Part shown: in pieces, positions 44,392-53,400 of the stretch | How positions within the stretch are numbered: the stretch's first letter is position 1 | How the letters are laid out: every line of letters begins with the position of its first letter | Assembly: GCF_008364795.1 (NCBI RefSeq) | Contig: NZ_VTTM01000004.1 | Location: 222,770-286,769 of the forward strand | From: Azospirillum oryzae | GTDB lineage: Bacteria > Pseudomonadota > Alphaproteobacteria > Azospirillales > Azospirillaceae | Direction of reading: 5' to 3' | Length of the DNA: 64,000 bases | Notes under the pieces: generated by a model | Database searches by the model: none | The model's input: only the letters and a program-made list of their open reading frames with translations | Told to the model about the DNA's origin: nothing | Made by a program: the position numbers and the translations under genes

Positions 44392-47300
44392 TCACGCCGC
44401 CTGCGCAGTCCGTTCGCGCAGCCGCTGTTCCAGGGCCCGCCAGCGCGGCTCGACCGCCTCCATCGCCCGATGCTTGACCGGGCCGAAGCCGCGGATTTCC
44501 TGCGGCAATGCCGCCAGTTCCACGGCGGTGGCGAGGCGGTCGGCCGACAGCCGCTCCGCGATCTCCGCCACCGTCGCCTCGTAGCGGGCGATCAGGGCGC
44601 GTTCAAACTTCCGCTCCGCCGTGTAGCCGAACGGGTCGAGCGCGGTGCCGCGCAGCCGTTTCATCGCCGCCAGGCCGCGGAACACCGGCAGGATCCAGGC
44701 GCCCAGCGCCATCTTGCGCGGCTCGCCATAGCCGTTGGTGTCGCGCGACAGCAGCGGCGGGGCGAGGTGGAACACCGGCTTCCAGTCGCCCTCGAAGCGC
44801 TCCTCCAGGCTCTTGCGGAAGGCCGGGTCGCTGTGCAGCCGGGCCACCTCATACTCGTCCTTGTAGGCCATCAGCTTGAAGGCGCTGCGCGCCACCGCCT
44901 CCGCCAGCGCGGTCGAACCGGGGGCGACGCGCGCCTCCGCCTGCCGCGCCCGCTCCACCAGCGCGCGGTAGCGGTCGGCATAGGCGCGGTCCTGATAGTC
45001 GGTAAGGAAGGCGGCCCGGCGCTCGACGATGGTGGCGAGGTCGCCGGCGGGCGCCTCCTCTTCCGCGCCCAGCGTCGCCAGCAGCTCCGGCCTATGGGCG
45101 GCGAGGCGGCCGAAGGCGAAGGCGCGCAGGTTGGCGGCCACGCCGGTGCCGTTCAGCTCGATGGCGCGGGTCAGCGCCTTCAGCCCGACCGGCAGCAGCC
45201 CCTTCTGGAAGGCGACGCCCATCAGGAAGACGTTGGCGAGGATGCTGTCGCCGAACAGGGCGGTGACCACCCGGTTGGCGTCCACCACCTCCACCCGGTC
45301 GGGTCCGGCGGCGCGGCGCAGCGACCGCAGCAGCCCGCCGGCATCGGGAAGCTTGGTGCCGTCGCGGGTGAAGGCGCCGGTCGGGGCGACATGGGCGTTC
45401 GCCACCACCCGTGTCCGGCCCAGCCGCACCGTCTTCAGCGCGTCGGGAGAGGCGGCGACCACCGTGTCGCAGGCCAGCACCAGCTGCGCCTGTTTCGGAT
45501 CGATCCGTGCCTGGTTCAGCCGCGCCGCGTCGCCAGCCACGCGGAGGTAGCTGTAGACCGCGCCGCCCTTTTGCGCGAAGCCCATGAAGTCGAGCACGGA
45601 GGACGCCTTCCCCTCCAGATGGGCGGCCATCGCCAGCACCGCGCCGACGGTGACGACGCCGGTGCCGCCGACGCCCACAATCAACATCTCGGCCAGGATC
45701 TCGGCCGGATCCTCGGCGGCGGAGTGGTGCGGCAGCGGCAGGGCGGCCAGATCGTCGGCGAAGCGGGCGGCGACCTTGTCGGGGTTCGGCCTGCGCAAGG
45801 TTCCGCCCATCACCGAGACGAAGCTGGGGCAGAAGCCGTCGGCGCAGGAATAATCCTTGTTGCAGCTGGACTGGTCGATCTGCCGCTTCACGCCGAATTC
45901 GGTCTGCTTCGGCTGCACCGACAGGCAGTTCGACTTCTTGCCGCAATCGCCGCAGCCTTCGCAGACCAGATCGTTGATGACCATTCGCCGCGCCGGGTCG
46001 GCCAGGGTGCCGCGCTTGCGCCGGCGGCGCTTTTCGGCGGCGCAGGTCTGTTCATAGACGATTGCGGTGACGCCGGGGATTTCGCGCATCTCGCGCTGGA
46101 CGGCGTCCAACTCCTCGCGATGATGCACGGTGGTGAAGGGCGCGAGGCCGCTGCGGCTGTCGTATTTCTCCGGCGCGTCGCTGACCACGGCGATGCGGGT
46201 GATGCCCTCCGCCGCCAGCTGGCGGGTGATGGCGTCGACGGAGATCGGGCCGTCCACCGGCTGGCCGCCGGTCATGGCGACGGCGTCGTTGAACAGGATC
46301 TTGTAGGTGATGTTGACCTTGGCCGCCACCGCCTGCCGGATCGCCAGCAGCCCGGAATGGAAATAGGTGCCCTCGCCCAGATTCTGGAAGATGTGTGGGC
46401 GCTTGCTGTAGCGCGACTGCCCGATCCAGCTGACGCCCTCGCCGCCCATCTGGCTGAGGCCGACCGTGTCGCGGTCCATCCACGACGCCATGAAATGGCA
46501 GCCGATGCCGGCCATTGCCTTGCTGCCCTCCGGCACCTTGGTCGAGCTGTTGTGCGGGCAGCCGGAGCAGAAATAGGGGGTGCGCGGCAGGGTAGGGGCG
46601 GTGGGCGCCTCGCCCGGCAGCAGGTCTGCCAGCCGGCCCGAGAAGTCCCGCTCAGGGAAACGGTGGCGGATGCGTTCCACCAGCGCCTTGGCGACGATCC
46701 AGGGTCGCAGCTCCCCGGTGGCGGGCAGGAGATGGGCGCCGAACTCGTCGGTCTTGCCGACCACGGCGCGCGGTCGCTCGCCGGCCGGCAGGTGGAACAG
46801 CAGGTCCTTCAGCTGGCCTTCGACGACGGGGGCCTTCTCCTCGACCACCAGGATTTCCTCGGCGCCGCGGGCGGCGGTCAGCGCGAAGTCGGGCTCCAGC
46901 GGCCAGGACAGGCCGATCTTGTGGACCGACAGCCCGATCTCCGCCGCTTCCACCGGGCCGATGCCCAGCAGGCGCAGCGCCTCCATCAGGTCGAGATGCG
47001 CCTTGCCGGTGGTGACGATGCGCAGCCAGCCGCCCCCCCGGGAGTTGCCGCCCAGCACCGTCCGGTCGATGCGGTTGACGCGGGCAAAGGCCTTCACCGC
47101 CGCGACCTTGGCCGCCAGCCGCTCCTCGATGGCGAGGCTTGGCAGGTCGGGCCAGCGGTAATGCAAGCCCCCCGGCGGCGGGTCGAACTCCACCGGCAGG
47201 AAGCCGCGGTCCAGCGACGGCAGCCGCACGGTGGCGGAGCTTTCCACCGACTCCGAAATCGCCTTGAACCCGACCCAGGCGCCGGAAAAGCGCGACAGGG

Positions 47301-47901
47301 CATAGCCGTAGAGGCCGAAATCGAGGAACTCGCGCACGCCCGACGGGTTCAGCACCGGCATCGACCAGGCGATCATCGCAAGGTCGCTCTGGTGCGGCAT
47401 GCTGGAGGACACGCAGCCATGGTCGTCGCCGGCCACCGCCAGCACCCCGCCGCGCGGCGAACTGCCATAGGCGTTGGCATGCTTCAGCACGTCGCCGGAG
47501 CGGTCCACCCCCGGCCCCTTGCCGTACCACATCCCGAACACGCCATCGACGGTGCCCTCGCCCGACGATTCGACCTGCTGGGTGCCCATCACGGCGGTGG
47601 CGCCCAAATCCTCGTTCACGCCGGGGACGAAGCTGATGGCGTGGGCGTCCAGATGCCGGCTGGCCTGCCACAGCGCCTGATCCAGACCGCCCAGCGGCGA
47701 GCCGCGATAGCCGCTGACGAAACCGGCGGTGTTCAGCCCGGCCCGCCGGTCGCTTTCCGCCTGGAGCAGCAGCAGCCTGACCAGAGCCTGGGTGCCGGAC
47801 AGATAGACCTGGCCCTCCGCACGGGCATAGCGGTCGTCCAGGCGATAGCTGTCGTCGATCGCCGGCTGTTCCGCCCGCAGGCCTTTCGGCATGCCGTCCA
47901 T
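44392..47901 (-). CDS. Indolepyruvate:ferredoxin oxidoreductase, fused alpha-beta chain
   Basis: A 1169-residue fusion of the IorA and IorB activities. It converts arylpyruvates such as indole-3-pyruvate to aryl-acetyl-CoA with ferredoxin. The N-terminal part has the pyrimidine-binding SGYRGSPLGGLDQALW. A TPP-binding region follows (CSGCPHNSST, GIGCHFMASW, LFNDAVAMTGGQP), then a [4Fe-4S] region (CEGCGDCGKKSNCL and SSCNKDYSCADGFCP), then a gamma-type domain with VGVGGTGVVTVGAVLAMAA. The ATG at 47901 follows GGGGACAAGAG. The enzyme can compete with auxin synthesis from indolepyruvate in Azospirillum-type bacteria, which is inference here. Confidence 0.94.
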   Translation of the reverse strand: MDGMPKGLRAEQPAIDDSYRLDDRYARAEGQVYLSGTQALVRLLLLQAESDRRAGLNTAGFVSGYRGSPLGGLDQALWQASRHLDAHAISFVPGVNEDLGATAVMGTQQVESSGEGTVDGVFGMWYGKGPGVDRSGDVLKHANAYGSSPRGGVLAVAGDDHGCVSSSMPHQSDLAMIAWSMPVLNPSGVREFLDFGLYGYALSRFSGAWVGFKAISESVESSATVRLPSLDRGFLPVEFDPPPGGLHYRWPDLPSLAIEERLAAKVAAVKAFARVNRIDRTVLGGNSRGGGWLRIVTTGKAHLDLMEALRLLGIGPVEAAEIGLSVHKIGLSWPLEPDFALTAARGAEEILVVEEKAPVVEGQLKDLLFHLPAGERPRAVVGKTDEFGAHLLPATGELRPWIVAKALVERIRHRFPERDFSGRLADLLPGEAPTAPTLPRTPYFCSGCPHNSSTKVPEGSKAMAGIGCHFMASWMDRDTVGLSQMGGEGVSWIGQSRYSKRPHIFQNLGEGTYFHSGLLAIRQAVAAKVNITYKILFNDAVAMTGGQPVDGPISVDAITRQLAAEGITRIAVVSDAPEKYDSRSGLAPFTTVHHREELDAVQREMREIPGVTAIVYEQTCAAEKRRRRKRGTLADPARRMVINDLVCEGCGDCGKKSNCLSVQPKQTEFGVKRQIDQSSCNKDYSCADGFCPSFVSVMGGTLRRPNPDKVAARFADDLAALPLPHHSAAEDPAEILAEMLIVGVGGTGVVTVGAVLAMAAHLEGKASSVLDFMGFAQKGGAVYSYLRVAGDAARLNQARIDPKQAQLVLACDTVVAASPDALKTVRLGRTRVVANAHVAPTGAFTRDGTKLPDAGGLLRSLRRAAGPDRVEVVDANRVVTALFGDSILANVFLMGVAFQKGLLPVGLKALTRAIELNGTGVAANLRAFAFGRLAAHRPELLATLGAEEEAPAGDLATIVERRAAFLTDYQDRAYADRYRALVERARQAEARVAPGSTALAEAVARSAFKLMAYKDEYEVARLHSDPAFRKSLEERFEGDWKPVFHLAPPLLSRDTNGYGEPRKMALGAWILPVFRGLAAMKRLRGTALDPFGYTAERKFERALIARYEATVAEIAERLSADRLATAVELAALPQEIRGFGPVKHRAMEAVEPRWRALEQRLRERTAQAA

Positions 47902-48065
47902 CTCTTGTCCCCTCGGATTTCTATCGTTGGAGACAAGTCTGCGCCTTTCGCAGGCAAATGATTTTGCGGGTTGGCGGTGGATCGGCGGTGATCGGAAAAT
48001 CCCATTGCGGATTGTTGGGCCGCCGAGCGAAATTTTTGCGCGGTCGGCGGCGCTTTCCGACGGGG

Positions 48066-49703
48066 TTACCCTTTCAGGGCGGCGCGGCGGTCGGCCCGCA
48101 TCAGGGCGGCGCCGCGTTCGGCGATCATCACCGTCGGCGTGTTGGTGTTGCCGGAGGTCAATGTCGGCATCACCGAGGCGTCGATCACCCGTAGGCCGCG
48201 CACGCCGCGCACCCGCATCTCCGCATCGGTGACGGCGGTGGCGTCGTCCTTGTCGCCCATCCGGCAAGTGCCGACGGGATGGAAGATGGTGGTGCCGATG
48301 TCGCCGGCGGCCTTGGCCAACTCCTCCTCGGTCTGGAAGCTGGGGCCGGGCTTGTATTCCTGCGGGTGGTAGGGGGCGAGCGCCGGCTGTGCCACGATGC
48401 GGCGGGTCAGCGCCAGCGCCTTCGCCGCCTTCGCCCGGTCGGCCGGATCGGACAGGTAGCAGGGGGCGATGGCCGGATTCTCGCGGTGGTCGGCGGTGGT
48501 GATGCGGGTCCAGCCGCGCGACGCCGGGCGCAGGTCGCAGACGCTGGCGGTGAAGGCCGGGAAGCCGTGCAGCGGGTCGCCGAACTTCTCCAGCGACAGC
48601 GGCTGCACATGGTATTCCAAGTCGGCGGTCGCGACCTCCGGCGACGACTTGGCGAAGACGCCGAGCTGGCTGGGCGCCATCGTCAGCGGCCCCTTGCGGA
48701 ACAGCGCATATTCCAGCCCCATCATCGCCTTGCCGAACAGGCTGCCGGCCCGCTTGTTCAGCGTGATGATGCCGTCCACCTTGTAGATCATGCGCAGCTG
48801 CAGATGGTCCTGCAAATTGGCGCCGACGTCCGGCGCGTCCAGCACCACCGGGATGCCGAGTTTCTTCAGATGCTCCGCCGGGCCGATGCCGGAGCGCTGG
48901 AGGATCGCCGGGCTGCCGATGGATCCGGCGGCCAGCACAGTCTCGATCTTCGATGTCGCCCGCGCCGGCTCCCCCTTCACGGTGAAGCGGATGCCGGTGA
49001 CGCGGCCGTCGGCGATCTCCACCTTGTCGATGGCCGCCTCGATGGCGAGCTTCAGATTGGGGCGGTCAAGCGCCGGGCGCAGGAAGGCCTTGGCCGCGCT
49101 CCAGCGGACGCCGCCCTTCTGGTTCACCTCGAAGCTGCCGACGCCGAGATTGTCGCCGCGGTTGAAATCGTCGTTGCGCGGGATGCCGGCCTGCTGCGCG
49201 GCCTCGGCGAAGCGGTCGAGCAGGTCCCAGCGCAGCCGCTGCCGCTCCACCCGCCATTCGCCGCCGACACCGTGCATCTCGTCGGCACCGCGCCAGTAAT
49301 CCTCGCTGCCCTTGAAGACTGGCAGCACCTCCTTCCAGCTCCAGCGGCTGTCGCCGGTGATGGCGGCCCATTCGTCGTAATCGCGCGCCTGTCCGCGCAT
49401 GGCGATCATGCCGTTGATCGACGAACAACCTCCCAGCACCTTGCCGCGGGCGTAATGGATGCTGCGGCCGTTCAGCCCCGGCTCCGCCTCCGTCTTGAAG
49501 CACCAGTCGGTGCGCGGGTTGCCGATGCAGAACAGATAGCCGGCGGGGATGTGCAGCCAGACCCAGCTGTCCTTGCCGCCGGCCTCCAGCAGCAGGACCG
49601 AGACGTCCGGATCGGCCGACAGCCGGTTGGCCAGCACGCAGCCGGCCGTGCCGCCGCCCGCGATGATGTAGTCGAAGCTGCCGAAGTCCAACACGTCCGC
49701 CAT
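48066..49703 (-). CDS. GMC-family FAD-dependent oxidoreductase (choline/alcohol dehydrogenase-like)
   Basis: A 545-residue flavoprotein. The FAD-binding motif is DYIIAGGGTAGCVLANRLSA (residues 11-30). GMC signature 1 is in HYARGKVLGGCSSINGMI, and signature 2 in VLAAGSIGSPAILQRSGIG. The active-site histidine lies in FHPVGTCRMG, with SGNTNTPTVMIAERGA at the C-terminus. It resembles choline dehydrogenase and alcohol dehydrogenases, but no betaine-pathway genes lie nearby, so the substrate is open. A LysR gene on the same strand lies 112 bases upstream, and the indolepyruvate oxidoreductase gene 164 bases downstream. Confidence 0.92.
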   Translation of the reverse strand: MADVLDFGSFDYIIAGGGTAGCVLANRLSADPDVSVLLLEAGGKDSWVWLHIPAGYLFCIGNPRTDWCFKTEAEPGLNGRSIHYARGKVLGGCSSINGMIAMRGQARDYDEWAAITGDSRWSWKEVLPVFKGSEDYWRGADEMHGVGGEWRVERQRLRWDLLDRFAEAAQQAGIPRNDDFNRGDNLGVGSFEVNQKGGVRWSAAKAFLRPALDRPNLKLAIEAAIDKVEIADGRVTGIRFTVKGEPARATSKIETVLAAGSIGSPAILQRSGIGPAEHLKKLGIPVVLDAPDVGANLQDHLQLRMIYKVDGIITLNKRAGSLFGKAMMGLEYALFRKGPLTMAPSQLGVFAKSSPEVATADLEYHVQPLSLEKFGDPLHGFPAFTASVCDLRPASRGWTRITTADHRENPAIAPCYLSDPADRAKAAKALALTRRIVAQPALAPYHPQEYKPGPSFQTEEELAKAAGDIGTTIFHPVGTCRMGDKDDATAVTDAEMRVRGVRGLRVIDASVMPTLTSGNTNTPTVMIAERGAALMRADRRAALKG

Positions 49704-49733
49704 CGCGTCCCTCCCGGGGGGATTTATCGATTT

Positions 49734-49756
49734 GTCAGACGTATTAAATTGCTGAC
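49734..49756. promoter_or_regulatory. Candidate operator upstream of the GMC oxidoreductase
   Basis: Inverted pentamers GTCAG (49734-49738) and CTGAC (49752-49756) flank a 13-base A/T-rich spacer in the only A/T-rich part of the gap between the LysR gene and the GMC gene. Spacing is compatible with a dimeric regulator. This is weak evidence. Confidence 0.3.
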
Positions 49757-49815
49757 CGGGCGAACGATCCAGCGAAATTTCGCCGCATCGGCGGCGTTCG
49801 CTGCGGATTGCGGTC

Positions 49816-50748
49816 TCATCGGGGCTCTCGAACCGCGGCCCGCCGCCGTTCGCGCTCCGTCAGGAGGTCGACGAAGGCGCGGACCTTGGTCGGGCGGAAG
49901 CGGGCGGCGGGGAAAACGGCATGGATGCCGCCCGACGGCAGGCTCCAGCCCGGCAGGACCGGGACGAGGCGGCCCGATGCCAGATCCTCCGCCACGCAGT
50001 AATCCGGCAGCACGGACAGCCCGGCCCCCTCGCGCACGGCCTCCCGCACGGCGAAGGTGGCGTCGAGCGCGATGGCCGCCCGTGTCGTCACCGTGCGAGG
50101 TTCGCCGGTCGCGGCGGTGAATTGCCAGGTCAGCGGATTGCGCAGGGCGGTGTTGGCGATGAAGGGCAGGGCGGCGATGTCCTCCGGCCGGCTCCCGCCC
50201 CCGGCCCCTTCTCCGATCCGTCCGGCCAGCGCCGGGGTGCCGACCAGAAGCTGCCGGAAGCTGCCGAACTGGCGGGCCTGAAGGCTGGTGTCGGCCAGCC
50301 AGCCGACGCGGATGGCGAGGTCGAAGGTCCCGCCGACGAGGTCGAGCGACTGGTCGGACAGGACCATGTCGGCCTTGCAGGCGGGGTGGGCGGCGGTGAA
50401 GGCGGCAATGGCGGGAACGACGACCGCCACCCCGTAATCGAAGGGTGCGGTCAGCCGCAGCAGGCCGGACGGCGCCGCCGCACTTTCGGCCAGTTCGCCG
50501 AAGGCATCCTCGGCTTCCCGCAGGATCACGACGCAACGGCGGTGGAAGGCCATGCCGGCCTCCGTCGGCCGGACCTTGCGGGTGGTCCGGACCAGCAGGC
50601 TGGCGCCGACCTCCTCCTCCAGCCTCGCGACCTGCTGGCTGACCACCGCCTTGGTGATACCCAGCCGTGCCGCCGCCGCGGTGAAGGAGCCGGTTTCCAC
50701 CACCGCCGCGAAATAGGCGATGCGGTTCAGATGCCTCGGATCGCTCAT
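49816..50748 (-). CDS. LysR-family transcriptional regulator
   Basis: A 310-residue LysR regulator from the ATG at 50748. The helix-turn-helix includes GSFTAAAARLGITKAVVSQQ. The effector domain has the short SGLLRLTAPFDYGVAVVVPA opening typical of the group near AaeR/PA0477-like regulators. It diverges from the DsbA-like gene with a 125-base gap, the classic LysR arrangement, so the DsbA-like and metallo-beta-lactamase-fold genes are its most likely targets. The GMC gene downstream on the same strand is another candidate. Confidence 0.92.
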   Translation of the reverse strand: MSDPRHLNRIAYFAAVVETGSFTAAAARLGITKAVVSQQVARLEEEVGASLLVRTTRKVRPTEAGMAFHRRCVVILREAEDAFGELAESAAAPSGLLRLTAPFDYGVAVVVPAIAAFTAAHPACKADMVLSDQSLDLVGGTFDLAIRVGWLADTSLQARQFGSFRQLLVGTPALAGRIGEGAGGGSRPEDIAALPFIANTALRNPLTWQFTAATGEPRTVTTRAAIALDATFAVREAVREGAGLSVLPDYCVAEDLASGRLVPVLPGWSLPSGGIHAVFPAARFRPTKVRAFVDLLTERERRRAAVREPR

Positions 50749-50873
50749 GATGCCGGTTGCCTGCCAATTGTTTGCCAACGGCATACGATATGTCGGTTCT
50801 ATGCCGGCTACACAGCACAATCGGCCCCGGTTAAGGTCGTCCCATCACCTCACCGCCCATCACGGATGCGACC

Positions 50874-51518
50874 ATGAGCCGGATCAGGACCGTCACCTAT
50901 CTGTTCGACCCGCTCTGCGGCTGGTGCTATGGCGCCTCGCTGGCGGTCGCGTCACTGTCGGATGTCGGGGATCTCGTGCTGGAAATGGTGCCGACCGGCC
51001 TGTTTTCCGGGGCCGGCGCCCGGCCGCTGGACGAGAGCTTCGCCGCCCATGCCTGGGCGAACGACCAGCGCATCCACGCCCTGACCGGCCAAATCTTCAG
51101 CGAGCGGTATCGCACCGGCGTTCTGGCCGACCGGAGCCAGCGGCTCGACAGCGGTTCGGCGACGCTGGCCCTGACGTCGGTGGCGCTGACCGCGCCCGAC
51201 CGGGAGTTCGCGGCGCTGGCCGCCATCCAGTCCGCGCGCTATGTCGACGGCCGCGACATCACGGCGGCGGCGGTGCTGGCCGATGTTCTGGCCGGTCTGG
51301 GCCTCGACGCCGCGGCATCGCTCTTCACCGAGGGGACGGAGGAACTGACGGTCGCCGATGCCGCGCGGGTGGAGCGCGGCCGGCAGTTGATGGCAACCTA
51401 CCGCGCCAACGGCGTGCCCACCCTGCTGTTCGACGACGGATCGCACCGCCGCAGGCTCGACTCCGAAATCCTCTTCTCCAAGCCCGGCAGGCTGGCCGCC
51501 CTTCTGCGCGCCCTCTGA
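50874..51518 (+). CDS. DsbA-family thioredoxin-fold protein
   Basis: A 214-residue protein with a thioredoxin-like fold. CGWC (residues 15-18) in YLFDPLCGWCYGASLAV is the active site, and the cis-proline region is ANGVPTLLFDDG near 180. No signal peptide is seen, so it is probably cytoplasmic and more like the FrnE/2-hydroxychromene-isomerase side of the family than periplasmic DsbA. It likely has thiol-disulfide oxidoreductase activity. The broken metallo-beta-lactamase-fold gene starts 22 bases after its stop. Confidence 0.88.
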   Translation: MSRIRTVTYLFDPLCGWCYGASLAVASLSDVGDLVLEMVPTGLFSGAGARPLDESFAAHAWANDQRIHALTGQIFSERYRTGVLADRSQRLDSGSATLALTSVALTAPDREFAALAAIQSARYVDGRDITAAAVLADVLAGLGLDAAASLFTEGTEELTVADAARVERGRQLMATYRANGVPTLLFDDGSHRRRLDSEILFSKPGRLAALLRAL

Positions 51519-51540
51519 CCGCGAACACAAAAGGACATCG

Positions 51541-52466
51541 ATGATGATGACGCGCAGGGACATCCTTGCCACCGCTCTGCACGCCTCGGCGCTGGCGGGA
51601 GCCGCTACCCTTCTGACGCCTGCCGGCGGCCTTGCCGCCACGGCGACGCCTCTGGGCTGGCAGTCGTTTCCTGCCGGGGAAACCGGCTTCTTCCGCGCCC
51701 CGATCCTACTGTCGGGCAGCCGCGAGGCGATCCTGATCGACGGCGGCTTCACCCTGTCCGACGGCAAGGCGCTGGCGGATAAGATCACGGCGGCCATCGG
51801 GCCACCGGCAAGACGCTGACGACCATCTATGTCAGCCAAAGCGATCCCGATTACTATTTCGGCCTCGGTCCGGTGAAGGCCGCCTTCCCCGATGCGCGCG
51901 TCATCGCCGCCTCCGCCACCGTTGCGGCGATCAAGGGCAATGTCGAAAAGAAGCTGGCGGTTTGGGGTCCGAAGCTGAAGGAGAACGGTCCGCAGACCCT
52001 GGCCGACGTGGTGATGCCTCAATCCTTCGACGCCGCCGCCCTGACGCTGGATGGCCAGACCATCGAGATCGTCGATGCACAGGGGCTGGCGAACCGCCGT
52101 TACCTGTGGGTGCCATCGCTGGGTGCCGTCTTCGGCGGGGTGCTGGTGTTCTCAGGCCTGCATGTCTGGACCGCCGACACCCCGACGGCGGAGGCGCGGG
52201 CCGCCTGGGTGAAGGCGCTGGATGCCATGGCCGTCCGCGATCCGGCGGTGGTGGTCGCCGGCCATGCCGCGCCGGGCGCCGCGCCCGATGCGACCGCCAT
52301 CGCCCACACCAAGGGCTATCTTCTGGCCTTCGAGGAGGAGCTTGCCAAGGCGAAGTCGAGCGCCGACCTGATCGCCGCCATGAAGCGGCGCTATCCGGAC
52401 GCCGGGATGGGCATCGCGCTCGACATCGGCGCCAAGGTGGCGACCGGCGAGATGAAATGGGGCTGA
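51541..52466 (+). pseudogene. Frameshifted metallo-beta-lactamase-fold hydrolase
   Basis: Two reading frames make one protein of about 308 residues. The first (51541 to about 51800) has a Tat-like signal TRRDILATALHASALAGAA and LIDGGFTLSDG; the second (about 51801-52466) continues with ATGKTLTTIYVSQSDPDYYF and ends GEMKWG. Loss of one base in the GGG run near 51798-51801 explains the shift. Left unread, the first frame stops at 51819. The canonical HxHxDH zinc motif is replaced by QSDPDY. Later histidines in SGLHVWTAD and VVAGHAA remain. It is either a recent pseudogene, a sequencing error, or a shifted gene. Confidence 0.8.
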
Positions 52467-52494
52467 CACCCTACCATCCGCCGCCCCGCCATCC

Positions 52495-53376
52495 TCACTT
52501 CCGGTTGACCAGCGCCACGCCGCAGACTGCAACCGCCATGCCGGCCAGGGCTACGATGCCCAGCTTCTCGCCGAACAGGACCCAGGCGATCAGCGCGGTG
52601 ACCGGCGGGGTCAGATAGAACAGGCTGGCGACCTTGGCCGCCGCGCCGCGGCGGATCAGGGCGAACAGCAGGAAGATGGCGCCGACCGACAGCACGAAGC
52701 ACAGCCACAGCAGGGCGAAGACGAACTCGCCCGTCCAGTGCACCTGCATCGTCTCGGTCAGCGGGGCGGCGATGGCCAGGGCGAGCGCGGTGGCACCGTA
52801 CTGGATAGCGGTGCCGCTGCGCAGATCCATGCCGCCGCCATGGCGCTTCTGGTAGAGCGTGCCCAGCGTGATGCCGACCAGCGCCACCAGGGCATAGGCG
52901 AACGGGACCAGATGCGCGGCGTCGATCGACAGCTTCTCCCGCACCACCAGCCCGACGCCGGCTAGACCCAGCAGCAGGCCAGCCCATTGCCGGCCGGTCA
53001 CCCGTTCGCCCAGCAGCGGGCCGGACAGCGCGGCGGTCAGCAGCGGCTGGATGCCGACCACCAGGGCCGTCACCCCGGCCGGCAGTCCCTGTGCGATGGC
53101 GATGAAGATGCCGCTGAGATAGACGCCGTGAACCAGCAGCCCGGCCAGCGCGATCCGTCCGGCGGTCGCCCAGTCCCTGGGCCAGGGCGCCCGGCTGACC
53201 AGCGCCACCAGCGCCAGCACGACGGCGACCAGCCCCAGCCGGATCAGCAGGAAGGTCAGCGGCTCCACATAAGGCAGGCCGTATTTCGCGCCGATGAAGC
53301 CGGTGCTCCACAGCAGCACGAAAAGGCCCGGCATCAGGCGCAGCCAGGTCTGGCCGCCCGTCGCGGTCCCGCTCAT
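52495..53376 (-). CDS. DMT superfamily transporter (EamA family)
   Basis: A 293-residue membrane protein with ten predicted helices in two EamA repeats. The first starts LFVLLWSTGFIGAKYGLPYV and the second covers about 155-285, ending LFGEKLGIVALAGMAVAVCG. Landmarks ALVVGIQPLLTAALSGPLLGE and YLTPPVTALIAWVLFGE are typical of the family. Members export metabolites or amino acids; no substrate is indicated. It lies convergent to the metallo-beta-lactamase-fold gene and 24 bases downstream of the antiporter gene. Confidence 0.9.
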   Translation of the reverse strand: MSGTATGGQTWLRLMPGLFVLLWSTGFIGAKYGLPYVEPLTFLLIRLGLVAVVLALVALVSRAPWPRDWATAGRIALAGLLVHGVYLSGIFIAIAQGLPAGVTALVVGIQPLLTAALSGPLLGERVTGRQWAGLLLGLAGVGLVVREKLSIDAAHLVPFAYALVALVGITLGTLYQKRHGGGMDLRSGTAIQYGATALALAIAAPLTETMQVHWTGEFVFALLWLCFVLSVGAIFLLFALIRRGAAAKVASLFYLTPPVTALIAWVLFGEKLGIVALAGMAVAVCGVALVNRK

Positions 53377-53400
53377 CTTTGAATCCCTTTCCCGATCCCG

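Noticed and set aside
44470..47961. A 1163-codon open frame on the plus strand opposite the indolepyruvate oxidoreductase gene
   Set aside because: The composition is typical of an antisense shadow, and the minus-strand gene has all family motifs.
47902..48267. N-terminal extension of the indolepyruvate oxidoreductase by 122 codons
   Set aside because: It overlaps the end of the GMC oxidoreductase gene and has no similarity to the enzyme family, while the ATG at 47901 has a good ribosome-binding site.
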